DNA from: Isochrysis galbana
Lineage: Eukaryota > Haptophyta > Isochrysidales > Isochrysidaceae
Assembly: GCA_018136815.1 (NCBI GenBank)
Contig: CM030932.1
Coordinates: 1,075,350-1,139,349 of the forward strand
Direction of reading: 5' to 3'
Length of the DNA: 64,000 nucleotides
Shown here: positions 32,764 to 42,755 of the stretch, piece by piece
How the letters are laid out: every line of letters starts with the position of its first letter
Position numbering within the stretch: position 1 is the first letter of the stretch
Notes under the pieces: generated by a model
What the model saw: only the letters and a program-made list of their open reading frames with translations
Database searches by the model: none
Told to the model about the DNA's origin: nothing
Translations under genes and position numbers: made by a program

Positions 32764-33513
32764 CTATTTCAAGTCCACCCCCCACTGTCGCGATCTTATC
32801 CACCAAGTCGGCGGGGGCCCGCGGCTCGGCTTCGGGCGCAAGCCTGCCTCGACCTGCCCCACGGAACTCGGACTTGGATCATCAGAACGCAAACTGCCTG
32901 AGGCAAGCAACGAGCCGCCGCGCTTCCTCGTGCCCCGACGAGAGAGGGCTGCACCTATGATGACCATGATGGCAAACAATCCACCGCCAGCGATCGTCTT
33001 CTCCTGGTCCGTGCGGAGCATCCAGACGGTGCCGTTTGTATCCTCGGGCGTATACATCAAACCACTCCCTTCCTCTGAAAATGGCGCTGTGGCGAACTCA
33101 CCACTCCCCATGTCAGCGTACTCAATGCCGCTATTGAAGTTAGTGCCATCACCAACACTGTTCGCAGGTGAGATAGCTTGAGCGGGAGTGGCGTCAAGCC
33201 CAGTACTATCTAGCGGCAAAATGTCGTCTTCCTGATAGCAGGGATTTCCTATGCCCATAGCCCAGTCAAACCAGGCGATCGGGTTCCACCACCACCACTC
33301 CCAGAGAGGGATCGATGAGCAGAGGTGCGGTGCCGAGGGCGGGCTGGGTGGCGCGGGCGGCATTCCGCCGGCCCGCCATGGGAGCGCGTCGATCGCGTCG
33401 ATCACGCGCGGATCGATAAAGTGCACCAGCTCATCCGACCACGAGCGCGGTGGAGGCCGCGCCTTTGCTAAGCCGAGGAAGAGCGGCAGTAGCGCCCACC
33501 GCGCCGCCGCCAT
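32764..33513 (-). CDS. Predicted type I single-pass membrane protein
   Basis: From the ATG at 33513 the protein has 249 residues. It has a signal peptide (MAAARWALLPLFLGLAKA), then a lumenal region with a Trp-rich patch (WEWWWWNPIAWFDW, residues 71-84) and one potential N-glycosylation site (NGT at 160-162). A transmembrane helix follows at about 173-190 (TIAGGGLFAIMVIIGAAL), then a basic stop-transfer RRGTRKR and a Ser/Pro-rich cytosolic tail. I do not recognise a family. The open frame extends upstream to 33681, but residues before MAAARW look non-coding, and the signal peptide supports the start given. A single exon is assumed. The layout suggests a secretory-pathway, cell-surface or plastid-envelope protein. 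Confidence 0.65.
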   Translation of the reverse strand: MAAARWALLPLFLGLAKARPPPRSWSDELVHFIDPRVIDAIDALPWRAGGMPPAPPSPPSAPHLCSSIPLWEWWWWNPIAWFDWAMGIGNPCYQEDDILPLDSTGLDATPAQAISPANSVGDGTNFNSGIEYADMGSGEFATAPFSEEGSGLMYTPEDTNGTVWMLRTDQEKTIAGGGLFAIMVIIGAALSRRGTRKRGGSLLASGSLRSDDPSPSSVGQVEAGLRPKPSRGPPPTWWIRSRQWGVDLK

Positions 33514-33845
33514 TGATGGCCGCCACGCTTGCAGTTTGTATAACGATAGAAGAGGATTCCTTGCTGTGGGATCGTGGGATTCTCCCGTTCTTCCTCGAGT
33601 CGTACTCCTAGTGTATTCTTCGATGTGTGATATTGTGATACAGTACACAGGATCCTGAATCCTGGGTGTCCCTTGATACAATCTTGTCAGAGTCTGTGAG
33701 AGTCTGAGAAATTTGATATTCTGTGCAATTTTATGAGGTTTTCCGGAAAATTTTTGGTTTTTGGATTTTTTTGAGATTCGGTGAGATTAGTGTGAGATTT
33801 CTTATGAAAATTTGGTGAGACTTCTTGAGATTTTTGAGATTCTGT

Positions 33846-34105
33846 GATAGGGCGGTCAAACAGGTTTTTTTGTGGATGAAAAAATACCATCTCGCATCTC
33901 AGAATTGAGGGTGTTTGAGGAATTATTTTTGGGTAGATCTAGAAGTAGAAAGTTCCCAATACCAATACACCCAACACCCAACTAGCACATACATATATCA
34001 TATAGTAGTATATACATATACGATATCCGGGGCTAATTAGTACCAGGACCCCCCCTTTATTTAGTCCCCACAACAAAACGTAATCGAATAATGACAAAAG
34101 ACAAC
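33846..34105 (+). repeat. Short TA-flanked inverted-repeat element (MITE-like), copy D
   Basis: It starts TAGGGCGGTCAAACAGG and shares the CATCTCAGAATTGAGG, GAAAGTTCCCAAT, CACCCAACTAGCACAT and AAAACGTAATCGA blocks with 19745-19938 in the opposite orientation. An AT-rich insert (CATATATCATATAGTAG) distinguishes it. Confidence 0.65.
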
Positions 34106-34125
34106 CTACTTTCTACTTTTATACT

Positions 34126-34245
34126 TTTACTTTTATAAGTGGGTGGGGGTCAATGGGGGCCTCGCGCCCCCCTCACTCCATCGCGGACACCCCCCGGGGT
34201 GGGCCCGTACAATCAAACCCAGCCCCTGCCCTCTGGCAGGGGCTG
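34126..34245 (+). repeat. Hairpin-started non-coding repeat, family 2, 5' fragment
   Basis: It starts ACTTTTATAAGTGGG, continues through CAATGGGGGCCTCGCG and CGGACACCCCCCGGGG to CCCTGCCCTCTGGCAGGGG, and stops where the ankyrin sequence begins. Confidence 0.65.
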
Positions 34246-34925
34246 GATGCGCGCGACCGACACCAGAGGACGCCGCTGATGGCGGCGGTCGTGCGGTCGT
34301 GCGCTCGGCCGACGGCGAGTCGGTCCGCCTGCTGCTGCGCATGGGCGCCGAGCGCCGAGCCCAACGCGACCGACGCCCACGGGCGGACCGCGCTCATGCA
34401 CGGCGCGGAGAGCGGGGCGCTCGAGGGGACGCGCGCCCTGCTCGATTCGGGCGCGGTGGTCGACGTGGAGGCTCGCGACACAACGCCTTGGGTCGTAGCG
34501 CGCTCATGCTCGCGGCGGCCAACGGCCACGCGCAGCTGATGCGCGAGCTGCTCCACGCGGGCGCACGCCCCGAAGAGGTCGCCGAGCCGCACGACGACGA
34601 GTGCCGGCGCGTGCTCCGCGACGCGCGCAGGGCGCTCTGAAAGGAAAAAAAATAGTTCAATGTCACACTGTGACACTGTGACTGCCCCAATATGTTACAT
34701 GCCGCTGTCGGCTTCGGCGAACGGCGCTCATGAACGCCGCGCGCTACGGGTGACACCCCAGAACGGAACACGTCACAAACTTGCTCTTCTTGCGGAGGCG
34801 GACCAGCACGGGTACACGGCGCTGATGGCCACCGCCGCCAGCGCGTGCGCGGACGGCGGAGCGGTCGTCGCGATGCTGCTCAAGGCGCGCGCCGACCCGC
34901 ACCTTACGCTCGCAAGAAGAACTCC
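34246..34925 (+). pseudogene. Ankyrin-repeat gene, frameshifted
   Basis: Ankyrin consensus pieces occur in order but alternate between two frames: RTPLMAAV, then ADGESVRLLLRMGAE in the next frame, then DAHGRTALMHGAESGALEGT back in the first, then LGRSALMLAAANGHAQLMRE again in the second up to a stop at 34638-34640. A further repeat (DQHGYTALMATAASACADGG) follows at 34798-34900. At least three frame changes without intron-sized gaps mean the gene is broken or the assembly has several small indels. A mobile repeat abuts the 5' edge, so the start is lost. Ankyrin repeats mediate protein binding; nothing more specific can be said. Confidence 0.65.
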
Positions 34926-34935
34926 TGCACTTCCT

Positions 34936-35172
34936 GAGAAGTACTCATCCAGTGGCACCGCCAAACAAATACTCGTATTGTGCGAGGAGAGCCAGAGAAG
35001 TACTCATCCAGTGGCACCGCCAAACAAATACTCGTATTGTGCGAGGAGAGCCAGAGAAGTACTCATCCAGTGGCACCGCCAAACAAATACTCGTATTGTG
35101 CGAGGAGAGCCAGAGAAGTACTCATCCAGTGGCACCGCCAAACAAATACTCGTATTGTGCGAGGAGAGCCAT
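34936..35172 (+). repeat. Tandem array, 59-bp unit, four copies
   Basis: Units begin GAGAAGTACTCATCCAGTGG at 34936, 34995, 35054 and 35113, exactly 59 bp apart and nearly identical. The array follows the ankyrin remnant directly and stays open in several frames. Confidence 0.97.
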
Positions 35173-35282
35173 GACGTGATCGTAGAATGATGTGTTGAAT
35201 TCGTCTAGAAGAGTAAGCGGTCTGTTGGTCAGGAACCGCAGGCGTGGCTGCTAGGGCGGCATCTGTGGATATGGTGCCTGGC

Positions 35283-35490
35283 GTCAACATGTTGAGAGGT
35301 CAACTTGTTGAGAGGTCAACATGTTGAGAGGTCAACTTGTTGAGGGGTCAACATGTTGAGAGGTCAACTTGTTGAGAGGTCAACATGTTGAGAGGTCAAC
35401 TTGTTGAGGGGTCAACATGTTGAGAGGTCAACATGTTGAGAGGTCAACATGTTGAGAGGTCAACTTGTTGAGATGTGAACTTGTTCAGGT
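35283..35490 (+). repeat. Tandem array, 16-bp unit, about 13 copies
   Basis: The unit GTCAACATGTTGAGAG alternates with GTCAACTTGTTGAGAG/GGG. Many units contain CAACATGTTG, a perfect palindrome, while the CAACTTGTTG units are imperfect. Confidence 0.97.
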
Positions 35491-35719
35491 TGTCTGGCGA
35501 CGTGTTGTTCGTCGTTGTATCGCCTGTTGGTGACCTGCAGCCCCTGAGTACCCCCAAGCCCCGAGTCTTCCGAGTCATCCTTTCGAGTCTACGAGTCCCT
35601 ACGAGTCCCAAGTAACAAGTAAGCGGTATGCGGTATCTGCTCGCCGCGCCCTTTCTTACATCCTCCGTCCCTCCGATTCGCGTTCCGTGCCACTCTCCCG
35701 TCCATTCCACATATGCCCG

Positions 35720-36367
35720 TCATTTGCCCTCCCCGTCCTCCCGATGAGCCCGTTCCGGGCTCCCCGGACGAACCGTGCGCCGCGCTAGCCGCCGGTGCGC
35801 CCTCGCGACTCGTTTCCGAAGAGGAAACGAGCCTCGCTCCGACAAGCTGGTGCCCTCCGCACCCCCATAGTGAGTGACCGGGCTAGCAACGCGCTCCAGC
35901 TCCTCCTTCTCCTCCTGCTTCTGCTCCTCAATCTCGATCTGCTCGTCTAGGTCGGCCACCCTCATCTCCTCCTCCTTCAGCTTCGCGCGCGCCTTTTCCA
36001 CCTCCCCCTGCCTGGCTGCCTTGTTGACCGCGGTGCCCAGCTTGGCCTCGCAGTCGACCACGCGCTTGCGCCCCTTGCTGAGCTGCACGAGGCGCTTCTC
36101 GCGCTTCTCGCGCAACGCGTCGAGCTTGGTGCTCCTATGCTGCCGTCCCGTGGGCGCCTCGCCTTCACCAGCTGGCTCCGGCTGGCTAAGCAGCTCGTCC
36201 GCGGGCCGCGGGCAGGGCCTCGTCCGCCATCGCTGGCGGGTAGCCAAAAGTTCATATAGCGAGGCGGCCCGAAAACCAACAGCGCAATTTCCGCCGTTCC
36301 GGGAGATTTTAACTAATAACTGGCGCCGCGAGCTTTTTTTAACTAAAAAATCTTGTCTTGCAAAGGG
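35720..36367 (-). CDS. Hypothetical coiled-coil ORF, start not found
   Basis: An open minus-strand frame contains a strongly charged, heptad-like stretch (KLDALREKREKRLVQLSKGR and VEKARAKLKEEEMRVADLDE followed by Glu/Lys repeats). The N-terminal part has no ATG, and the first codon of the frame is TTG. The stop is at 35720. It could be a 3' exon or an element-encoded ORF. The function is unknown. Confidence 0.3.
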   Translation of the reverse strand, partial: PFARQDFLVKKSSRRQLLVKISRNGGNCAVGFRAASLYELLATRQRWRTRPCPRPADELLSQPEPAGEGEAPTGRQHRSTKLDALREKREKRLVQLSKGRKRVVDCEAKLGTAVNKAARQGEVEKARAKLKEEEMRVADLDEQIEIEEQKQEEKEELERVASPVTHYGGAEGTSLSERGSFPLRKRVARAHRRLARRTVRPGSPERAHREDGEGK

Positions 36368-36370
36368 CAA

Positions 36371-36690
36371 AGGGGGTTACGGCACAGAAATTTTCCCGCA
36401 CGCTCCTACTTTGTCACTATTAAGTTTCGCGTGCGTTTATGTGAATGTGCGTGCGCGTGAATGTACATCCGTCCAATGACACATCCGGAAGGGGAGACCC
36501 CACGAAGGACCCAAACTACGCCGTGGAACTCTGCGATATCGATATGCGACATCGCGACATTGATATCTAGAGTATATCGGGTCTCGGCGGAAGTGGTAGA
36601 GTAGAGCAGATTCAAGCTCCACGTTACTCCGGATACTTTAGAAGGTAAAGCTAGGGAGTGCGAAAATGCTCCCTGTGCGCTCGAGGCGCG
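36371..36690. other. No gene supported
   Basis: Contains short self-complementary pieces (GATATCGATATGCGACATCG at 36536) upstream of the next gene; otherwise nothing recognisable. Confidence 0.35.
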
Positions 36691-36704
36691 GGAGTCGGGA
36701 GAGC

Positions 36705-36706
36705 GA

Positions 36707-36750
<44 letters not shown>
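36705..36750 (+). repeat. (GA)n tract just upstream of an ATG
   Basis: About 20 GA repeats end seven bases before the ATG at 36757. This is one of several purine/pyrimidine tracts at gene starts here. Confidence 0.85.
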
Positions 36751-36756
36751 CCCTCG

Positions 36757-37481
36757 ATGGCGTGGCGATGCTTGCTAATGAGCCTCGCGGCTGTTGCAGT
36801 AGCTGGGCTTGGCCCTCGCGCGCAACTGCCCTCTGCAGCGAGGTCGTCTGCGCTGCGCTCCGCCGTCTTTCACTGCCGCCTCTGCGCGGGTGATGCTGCA
36901 GCAGCTGACGGCGCCAAACCGTTGAAGAGTTATGTCGAGGAGATCCGCAAGGGCAAGAGTGCGCTGCGCCGCGGCCTCAAGGCGGAAGGCGGCGTACTCT
37001 CCGAGGATGCGCTGGCGCTGGCTCTGGGCCTTTCTAAATTAAACCCGACCTCGCCTGATCCTGCCTCGGACGCGGACCTCTGGGAGGGAAAGGAGTTCAG
37101 ACTGCTCTCCTCGGCACTTCCCCTTCTTGGAGCACCACCTCCGCTCCGGCAGGGCGAGACGAAGCTGGCGCTTGAATCAGGCGCAGCGTCGTTGGAAATG
37201 GTTGTGTTCGAGGGTGCTGTCGGAGTCGCGGATTTACTAGGTAACGCAGCCCGTCCGATTGGGGATGATTTGCTGTGTACGCCAAGGTGATGTAGCACGC
37301 GTTTTTCTCGTCAGACATGACACCTAATTGAGCATATGTGTAGGTGTCGCTGATGGTCGAGACTCCGATTTTGCCGCCGCTCGTGCTGATCTACGGCTGC
37401 AAATAACATTCGAGAAACGTTCCAAGGACAGCTTGAACGTCAATGTTACCAAGGCAGGGCTCAGCGTCACTGGCCGTCCTG
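36757..37481 (+). CDS. Putative PAP/fibrillin-like plastid protein, truncated by assembly gap
   Basis: Exon 1 is 36757-37240 and exon 2 is 37344-37481; the junction CTAG|GTGTCGC keeps frame, and a donor GTAATG follows at 37482 next to the gap. The N terminus has a signal peptide (MAWRCLLMSLAAVAVAGLG) and a Ser/Arg/Ala-rich transit-like segment. After a Lys/Arg-rich helix, residues LSKLNPTSPDPASDADLWEG then KEFRLLSS resemble the start of the plastid-lipid-associated protein (fibrillin) domain, which has a conserved 'LNP-x-P-P ... L-x-G-x-W-x-L-x-Y' opening. Here the Trp/Tyr positions are Phe/Ser, so the match is weak. If correct, the protein acts at thylakoids or plastoglobules. The C-terminal half is missing. 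Confidence 0.4.
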
Positions 37482-37500
37482 GTAATGCTGCAATGGCTGC

Positions 37501-37600
37501 NNNNNNNNNNNNNNNNNNNNNNNNNNNNNNNNNNNNNNNNNNNNNNNNNNNNNNNNNNNNNNNNNNNNNNNNNNNNNNNNNNNNNNNNNNNNNNNNNNNN
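37501..37600. other. Assembly gap (100 N)
   Basis: A run of exactly 100 N, which usually means a gap of unknown size. It removes the end of the preceding gene. Confidence 1.
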
Positions 37601-37949
37601 CCCGCACAACTGCCTGGTTGAGTTCACACCGATCGCGCCGAGATCTGGCCGAGATCTGTTTTGTCCCCTGCGCCGCCTGCGAGAAAAGGCGCTGTGGACT
37701 GTGGACTGTGGACGTGGACTCGCTGGGAAACTCGTGATAGGATGAAAAAACAATTCGCATGGCGTTGAGAGTCGCTGCCAGCATCCAGATCTTTACTTTC
37801 TACTTGATCCAGCGCTCTGCCGCCGCGTCTAGTAGTAAGTAGTCGAGATCTCGGTTCCCGCTGCTGGGGGGTCGCGCGAAAGAGCACGATCTTGGCCCGG
37901 GATATTTGATTTGGTCAAGGGCCATTCATTACGGAATGCGTACCTTCCC

Positions 37950-38033
37950 CCCCTTCTCTCTCTCTCTCGGTCTCTCTCTTCTCTGTCTGTCTCTTCTCTC
38001 TCTCTCTTCTCTCTCTCTCCTCTCCCTCTCTCT

Positions 38034-38065
<32 letters not shown>

Positions 38066-38330
38066 TCTCTTTCCTCTCTCTCTCTCTCCTCTCTCTCTCT
38101 CTTCTCTCTCTCTCTGCATTTCTCCCTCCTCCCTCCCTCCCTCTTTCGCCGCCCTCTCTCTCCTCATTATTCTCTGTACTCATACCTCTCTCTCTCTCTC
38201 TCCCCCTCTCTCTTCCTCCCTCTCTCTCTCCTTCTTTCTCACTCCTCGCAGACTTTTCCCTCTCCCGGCGTTCCCCCCTCTTCTCTCTCCTTCTCTCCGC
38301 CCTCCCCCCCGGCCCCGACCTCCTCGCCGC
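37950..38330 (+). promoter_or_regulatory. Long CT-rich tract upstream of the dioxygenase gene
   Basis: About 380 bp of CTCTCTC/CCTCCC on the coding strand ends about 75 bp before the ATG at 38404. It may be a promoter or 5' UTR pyrimidine tract; the role is inferred from position only. Confidence 0.4.
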
Positions 38331-38403
38331 CTGAGCTGCTCTCTCTCCTGAGGGCGAGCCCCCGCCTTTCTGTGGGCGAGACAGAGCCGTGCGGCGAGCA
38401 GCA

Positions 38404-39624
38404 ATGGTGCACACCAGCCTCACCGAAGACGAAATCACCCTCATCAGCCCTGAGAAGGGAGAGCCAGCCTCAGCTGAGGCGCTCAGCAAGTGGTGCTGCG
38501 CAAACCGTGAGCTGCTCAGCGGGCTCGTCTATGCCAAGGGCGGCGTACTGCTTCGCGGCTGGGAGCTACACAGCGTCAAACAGGCAGAGTCGCTCGTCTT
38601 CAACGCAATCGGCATGTCACAGATGCGGCCATACCCTCAGGCATTCTTGGACTTCTCGCTACGCGCCAAAAAGCTTGGGGTTCCGGCGGGCGGGATCACG
38701 CAGGAGAAGCTGTCGCGCGATGTGCCCGCCGCTCAAGAAGGTATCATGCAGACTCCTCACCAAGAGTTCGGGATTGGAGTATTCCGGCCGCGTTTTGTGA
38801 GCTTCTTTGTCAAGGTTGCGCCCCCTCGAGGCACCGGACCAACCGCACGCGTCTACCTGCCGGATGCTGTGCAGCGCCTCTCGCCTGAACTGCGAGATCT
38901 ATTGCGGACTCATGGCTGGTGGGTTGAACAAGCTGGTGTTATTCAGCCAAGTCTCTTGATTCATCCGGAGTCTGGGGCCGAGTGCCTTCAACTGTGGTGC
39001 TTTTCTCGAACGCTTGCACCCATTGCCTATGAGGCATATCTGCAAGTACGAGCCTCAGAGCGGCCCGATTTGCCGTTCGTTGAGTCGATTCCATATGACG
39101 GGAGGCCAAACTTTCCAATCACGCTCGTCTCAGCCGATGGCCGCAGCAAGTTCACCCTGCCGCGTGAGCAGGCACTCGAGTTATTTCGTGCAGTCTTTAG
39201 CACAATGAGCTTGTTGTATTGGGAGGCTGGCGACCTCTTCATTTTTGACAACATGCTTTACGGCCACATGCGGATGCCTGGCCCACCGCCTCGGTCATTG
39301 CATGCCCTCTTTGGTGACGAGGTTGACACGCGCGCTTACGCTGCTGCAGACGCTCCGGCTTGTGTTCTTGCGGCAGCGCGCCTAAAGGCCAAAGGATCGA
39401 TAGAACTGCTTCTTGAGCAGTCGGGCGCGCGAATGTGGCTACTGCGACTATTGTTGTGGATCCCCGACTGGCTATTCATATGGCTTGGCCGACATCTCTG
39501 GGTCAATGCTGGCGGCTACTCTCCGCAGAAGCAGAGCGATTCTCACAGGGATTGCGAATCGCTTAGCGAATCCATCCACCAACAGCTTGTTCCTTCCAAT
39601 TGTCAAGGTAGCATCAGCGAATGA
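38404..39624 (+). CDS. TauD/TfdA-like Fe(II)/2-oxoglutarate dioxygenase with C-terminal hydrophobic segment
   Basis: A 406-residue single exon. The expected iron ligands are in place: His119 and Glu121 in TPHQEFGIGVFRPRF (an H-x-E version of the usual H-x-D/E) and the distal His288 in FDNMLYGHMRMPG, with Arg290 as the likely 2-oxoglutarate contact. The segment between includes the PPRGTGPTARVYLPDA turn typical of this fold. The family hydroxylates or oxidatively cleaves small substrates. The best analogues by pattern are the eukaryotic TauD-like proteins of unknown substrate. After the catalytic domain a hydrophobic, Trp-rich stretch (MWLLRLLLWIPDWLFIWLGR, about residues 342-361) could be a membrane anchor, which is unusual for the family. 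The start was chosen at the first ATG of the frame, with an AGCAATGG context. Confidence 0.82.
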   Translation: MVHTSLTEDEITLISPEKGEPASAEALSKWCCANRELLSGLVYAKGGVLLRGWELHSVKQAESLVFNAIGMSQMRPYPQAFLDFSLRAKKLGVPAGGITQEKLSRDVPAAQEGIMQTPHQEFGIGVFRPRFVSFFVKVAPPRGTGPTARVYLPDAVQRLSPELRDLLRTHGWWVEQAGVIQPSLLIHPESGAECLQLWCFSRTLAPIAYEAYLQVRASERPDLPFVESIPYDGRPNFPITLVSADGRSKFTLPREQALELFRAVFSTMSLLYWEAGDLFIFDNMLYGHMRMPGPPPRSLHALFGDEVDTRAYAAADAPACVLAAARLKAKGSIELLLEQSGARMWLLRLLLWIPDWLFIWLGRHLWVNAGGYSPQKQSDSHRDCESLSESIHQQLVPSNCQGSISE

Positions 39625-40186
39625 GCTCAATCACTCAACTACCACTCCGAGCGTGATTCACAATGGGAACGCAATCGGAAACCGAACGGCCAATCAGGCA
39701 TGGAAATGATCGTGTTGGTGCTTCGTCGACGCACGCTAGATGCTTGCGAAATCGATTCATGTTACACCGCACCCTCACTAGGATCATAAGCATGGCCCTT
39801 GTCATGAGTTCGAGCAGGAGAAGTTGAATTTGGCGGCACTAACGCAAGCAATTTCCTCTCCATGGCGCATGGCTCCTCATCGTCAATGTCGATGTATCAC
39901 CGTGCTGTTTGCTCCAAAATTATGCTCTGTGCCTCATTCTTCGGCTTATTGAGGAAGCATTAGGTCAAGGATTGCACACCCAGAAGTGAATCTTTTCAAA
40001 ATCCTTAATATTCTTGCCTCGCGAGCGGCCTTGGGGTGATCAGGTCGCAGGCACGCCCATTCCCATCCTCATTCCCTCATCCTGCCTTACGGTTACTCCC
40101 CTTGTGCTCTACGTAGGATGGTTACACGAGAATGGCAGCCACCGTCCACACGAGGATAGACCGCATACACCATAGCAAAGATACCG
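39625..40186. other. Intergenic; includes repeat module at 39990-40125
   Basis: 39990-40125 begins TTCAAAATCCTTAATATTCT, continues TGCCTCGCGAGCGGCC and ends CTCCCCTTGTGCTCTACGTA. It is homologous to 59190-59335 and its start to 62936-62975. The rest is probably 3' flank of the dioxygenase gene. Confidence 0.45.
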
Positions 40187-40597
40187 ATGCTTTTCAATGG
40201 CAGCAACATGGACCGTGCCCGGACCTATTTACGTTCAAAGCCGCGTCAGAGACCATCTCCCTGTTTTAGCGCTCTTCGAGACCCCGGGATACAAGCCAGG
40301 GTGAAACTTCGACAAACCGAAATAATTCATGAAAAAGGCGCGATGAAAACGATAGGATTGTTATTACAAACCGCCGGCCGAAAAATAGAAGATGGAGACA
40401 ACATAGAAGCCATATGGGCCGACACAAAAGAGAACATAGCCACATTCCTAAGGGAGGAAACGGCGGCGAGAACTAAGCCTACCATCCAGTCCGCGTTAGA
40501 AATGAAGGCCGCAAGGCTAAACATCCGCCTTGCGAAGCAAGGACCGGATGAGAGGCTCATGTGTTGCATGTGGAGACAGTGGGGCTGGTGTATGTAA
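40187..40597 (+). mobile_element. Non-LTR ORF2 linker fragment (between endonuclease and RT)
   Basis: The frame reads LRDPGIQARVKLRQTEIIHE then KTIGLLLQTAGRKIEDGDNI and REETAARTKPTIQSALEMKA, which is the style of the helical linker upstream of the RT domain in non-LTR ORF2 proteins. The preceding residues FQWQQHGPCPDLFTF lie in another frame, so at least one frameshift exists. The RT domain is absent. Confidence 0.45.
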
Positions 40598-41097
40598 CAT
40601 GTGAGATAAAATCCTTCGGGAGCATGGGGCGCGGACAACCAAGGGCGAAGGGAGCGCGCGACGGAGGAGGCCCGTACGAGTCAGGTCGGTGAGAGGGGCC
40701 CTGGCGTTCAAGCGACGGCGAAATTGCGCGACGGCCGAAATCGTATCGGACATACGCTGCGGCATGCCAGGACTCACCAGATGGGACCTCACGGGCCGCC
40801 ATCACCTGGTATTCGAGTGGGGCACTAGCGGAGTCGGAGTAGGCTTTGCCGTGGCGCCCATAGTGTCGTAGCCATTGTTCAAGAATGTCCTGCTCATCAG
40901 ACAGGGCTGGGTCCGCGGGAGGAGCGGCGTGGCGCTTAGCGTGACGTCGACTCTCCCGGTTACCGTGATGGCCTGACTTGGACTTAGAGGCGTGGGGGCG
41001 GAGAGATCGGCGAGAGTTAGAATGTAAACCTTCGGGGACCATCATAGACGGCCGTCCCTCCTTAGTATGATAACCTTTGCCTGAGGCAGCATAATGG

Positions 41098-42189
41098 CTA
41101 CCCTTGGCGCGACGAGGCTTGCGACGCGAGTCCGTAGACTCGGAGGATTCCATCGCAGTCCGAATCGCTGGTCGACGAGGAGTTAGATGAACGTGGGCTG
41201 GAGACCGGAGACGAGGACGAGGAGGACGAAGAGGTCGGAGAGCTGTAGCGGCGGCGGCGGCGGTCCTTCTTCTTGTCTTTATGAGCCTTTTTAGATTTCG
41301 ATGAAGAGCGAGGGAGCGGCGGTGGCGGCGGCAAAACAACTTCGCCGCCATCGTCGGATGGAGGTGGAGGCGGGCTGGCTGCCTGGACTGGAGCAGGAGT
41401 GAGTCGGCCCCGTTCGATCGCGTTGGTGACCGCGGCGAGCTGCTGAGAGAATTGTGCTGCCATGGCCTGCATGAGCTCGATATAGCGCAGCTCGACGGGG
41501 TTGAGCCCCTGTGAAGCCGAAGAAGTTGGCGGCAGGGCCGTAGCAGACGGTGAAGAAGAAGAGAGATGAAGAAGGGAGTCGGGCAGCAGTCCCGGGGCCT
41601 CTCCACAACGAGACGGTTGGCTTGGCGCGACCGAGGCGACCGAAAGGCGTTCGAGCGAGGGATGGTAGGGCTCGTAGGCGGCCTCCGAGTCCGATGGTAA
41701 GGGTCGTGGTGCCTCGAGGCATGCGCGAGAAGAGGGGAGGAATCCTTCCAGAGGATTATCCTCACCCTGGTGAGACTCGGGCTTGGACCTGTCTCTGACG
41801 GACTCCGGCGGTGAAGGCGGAGATGATGGCGGAGGCACCGCAGAGAGATCAGGAGGAGAGGCGAGGGAGGGCATCACCTCCCCCTGTGAAGGTGGTGGTG
41901 GATGACCGTCCGGAGAGGAGAAAGGGGGCAGGGCAGGCATGATGCCCGACTCTGCAGAGGTGGGGGTGACCCCCATTGAGACGTCCAGCGCGGGACGCAC
42001 CGAGTAGGATTCTACACCTGACGAATTGGGATGGCCCATAGGGCCTGAGGGCAATGAGGAAGGAGGCAGACCGGCGGCAGGCGCGGCGGAGGAGACGACT
42101 TCGGAGACGCTGACGGGCTGAGGCCCGTCAGCAGAGGAAGGCGGGCAGGCGGGCTTGAGCGAGGGCGAGGACGGCGGCGAGAGCGACAT
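41098..42189 (-). mobile_element. Gag-like Pro/Ser-rich ORF, second type
   Basis: From the ATG at 42189 (MSLSPPSSPSLKPACPP) the protein is Pro/Ser-rich. It has a short helical segment (RYIELMQAMAAQFSQQLAAV), then a poly-Pro run, a Lys/Arg-rich KKAHKDKKKDRRRRR and a Ser run, ending at a stop at 41098. An overlapping frame continues MESSESTDSRRKPRRAKGSH ... DEQDILEQWLRHYGRHGKAY to about 40600, so a -1 or +1 shift would extend the product. Composition and the long leader upstream (42190-42750) resemble the Gag-like element at 3.3-4.7 kb, but sequence identity is low. No enzymatic domain follows. Confidence 0.4.
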
Positions 42190-42755
42190 CGAGCGAGTGG
42201 CGAGAGGCGAGGGTGAGTGAGAGGAGGGCTGTGATGGCAGGGGCTGGCGAGGGAAGGAGAGACTGTAGGGTATGAGTGTTACGAGAGCGAGAGTGACGAG
42301 AGCGAGAGCGACGACGGATGACGACTGACGACAGGACGACGGACAGACACCCAGGAAAACACCCCGACTCTCGCCCCACGACTTTCTCACATAACTCGAC
42401 TGAAATCAAACCCAAACACTCCCGCCAGACGACGACGGACGACGATCAGAAGGCGATCTGTCGGCGATCCCGTCTGGAAGGGGAATCGCACCATAACGGA
42501 AACGAGGGGCAATCCTGCCGCACAGGATTCCAAGAAACCTATATCGAATAAGACGAAAGAAGTGCGGTGTGCCTAAGGGGGTGATGCGAAGAGATTGCAA
42601 CTTAAACCTGATTGCAATCACTGAAGTAGATAGAGAAGCGCGGGGAAGATAGCGAATTAAACCTATTTGCGAGGCGCCTAGGAGGAAGAAAGGTGGGGAA
42701 ACTTCCCTTCTCTTCGAGAGAAAGAGAGAGGGCGCTCCACAACTCAAGATCCTAT
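42190..42755 (-). other. Leader of the Gag-like element
   Basis: This non-coding stretch lies between the Gag-like ATG and the next element. It contains ATTAAACCT and GATTGCAA motifs and shares a general layout, but not sustained identity, with 4.2-5.4 kb. Confidence 0.3.

Noticed and set aside
35283..35490. Possible CRISPR-like array
   Set aside because: Units are contiguous 16-mers without unique spacers, in a eukaryotic context with introns and retroelements.
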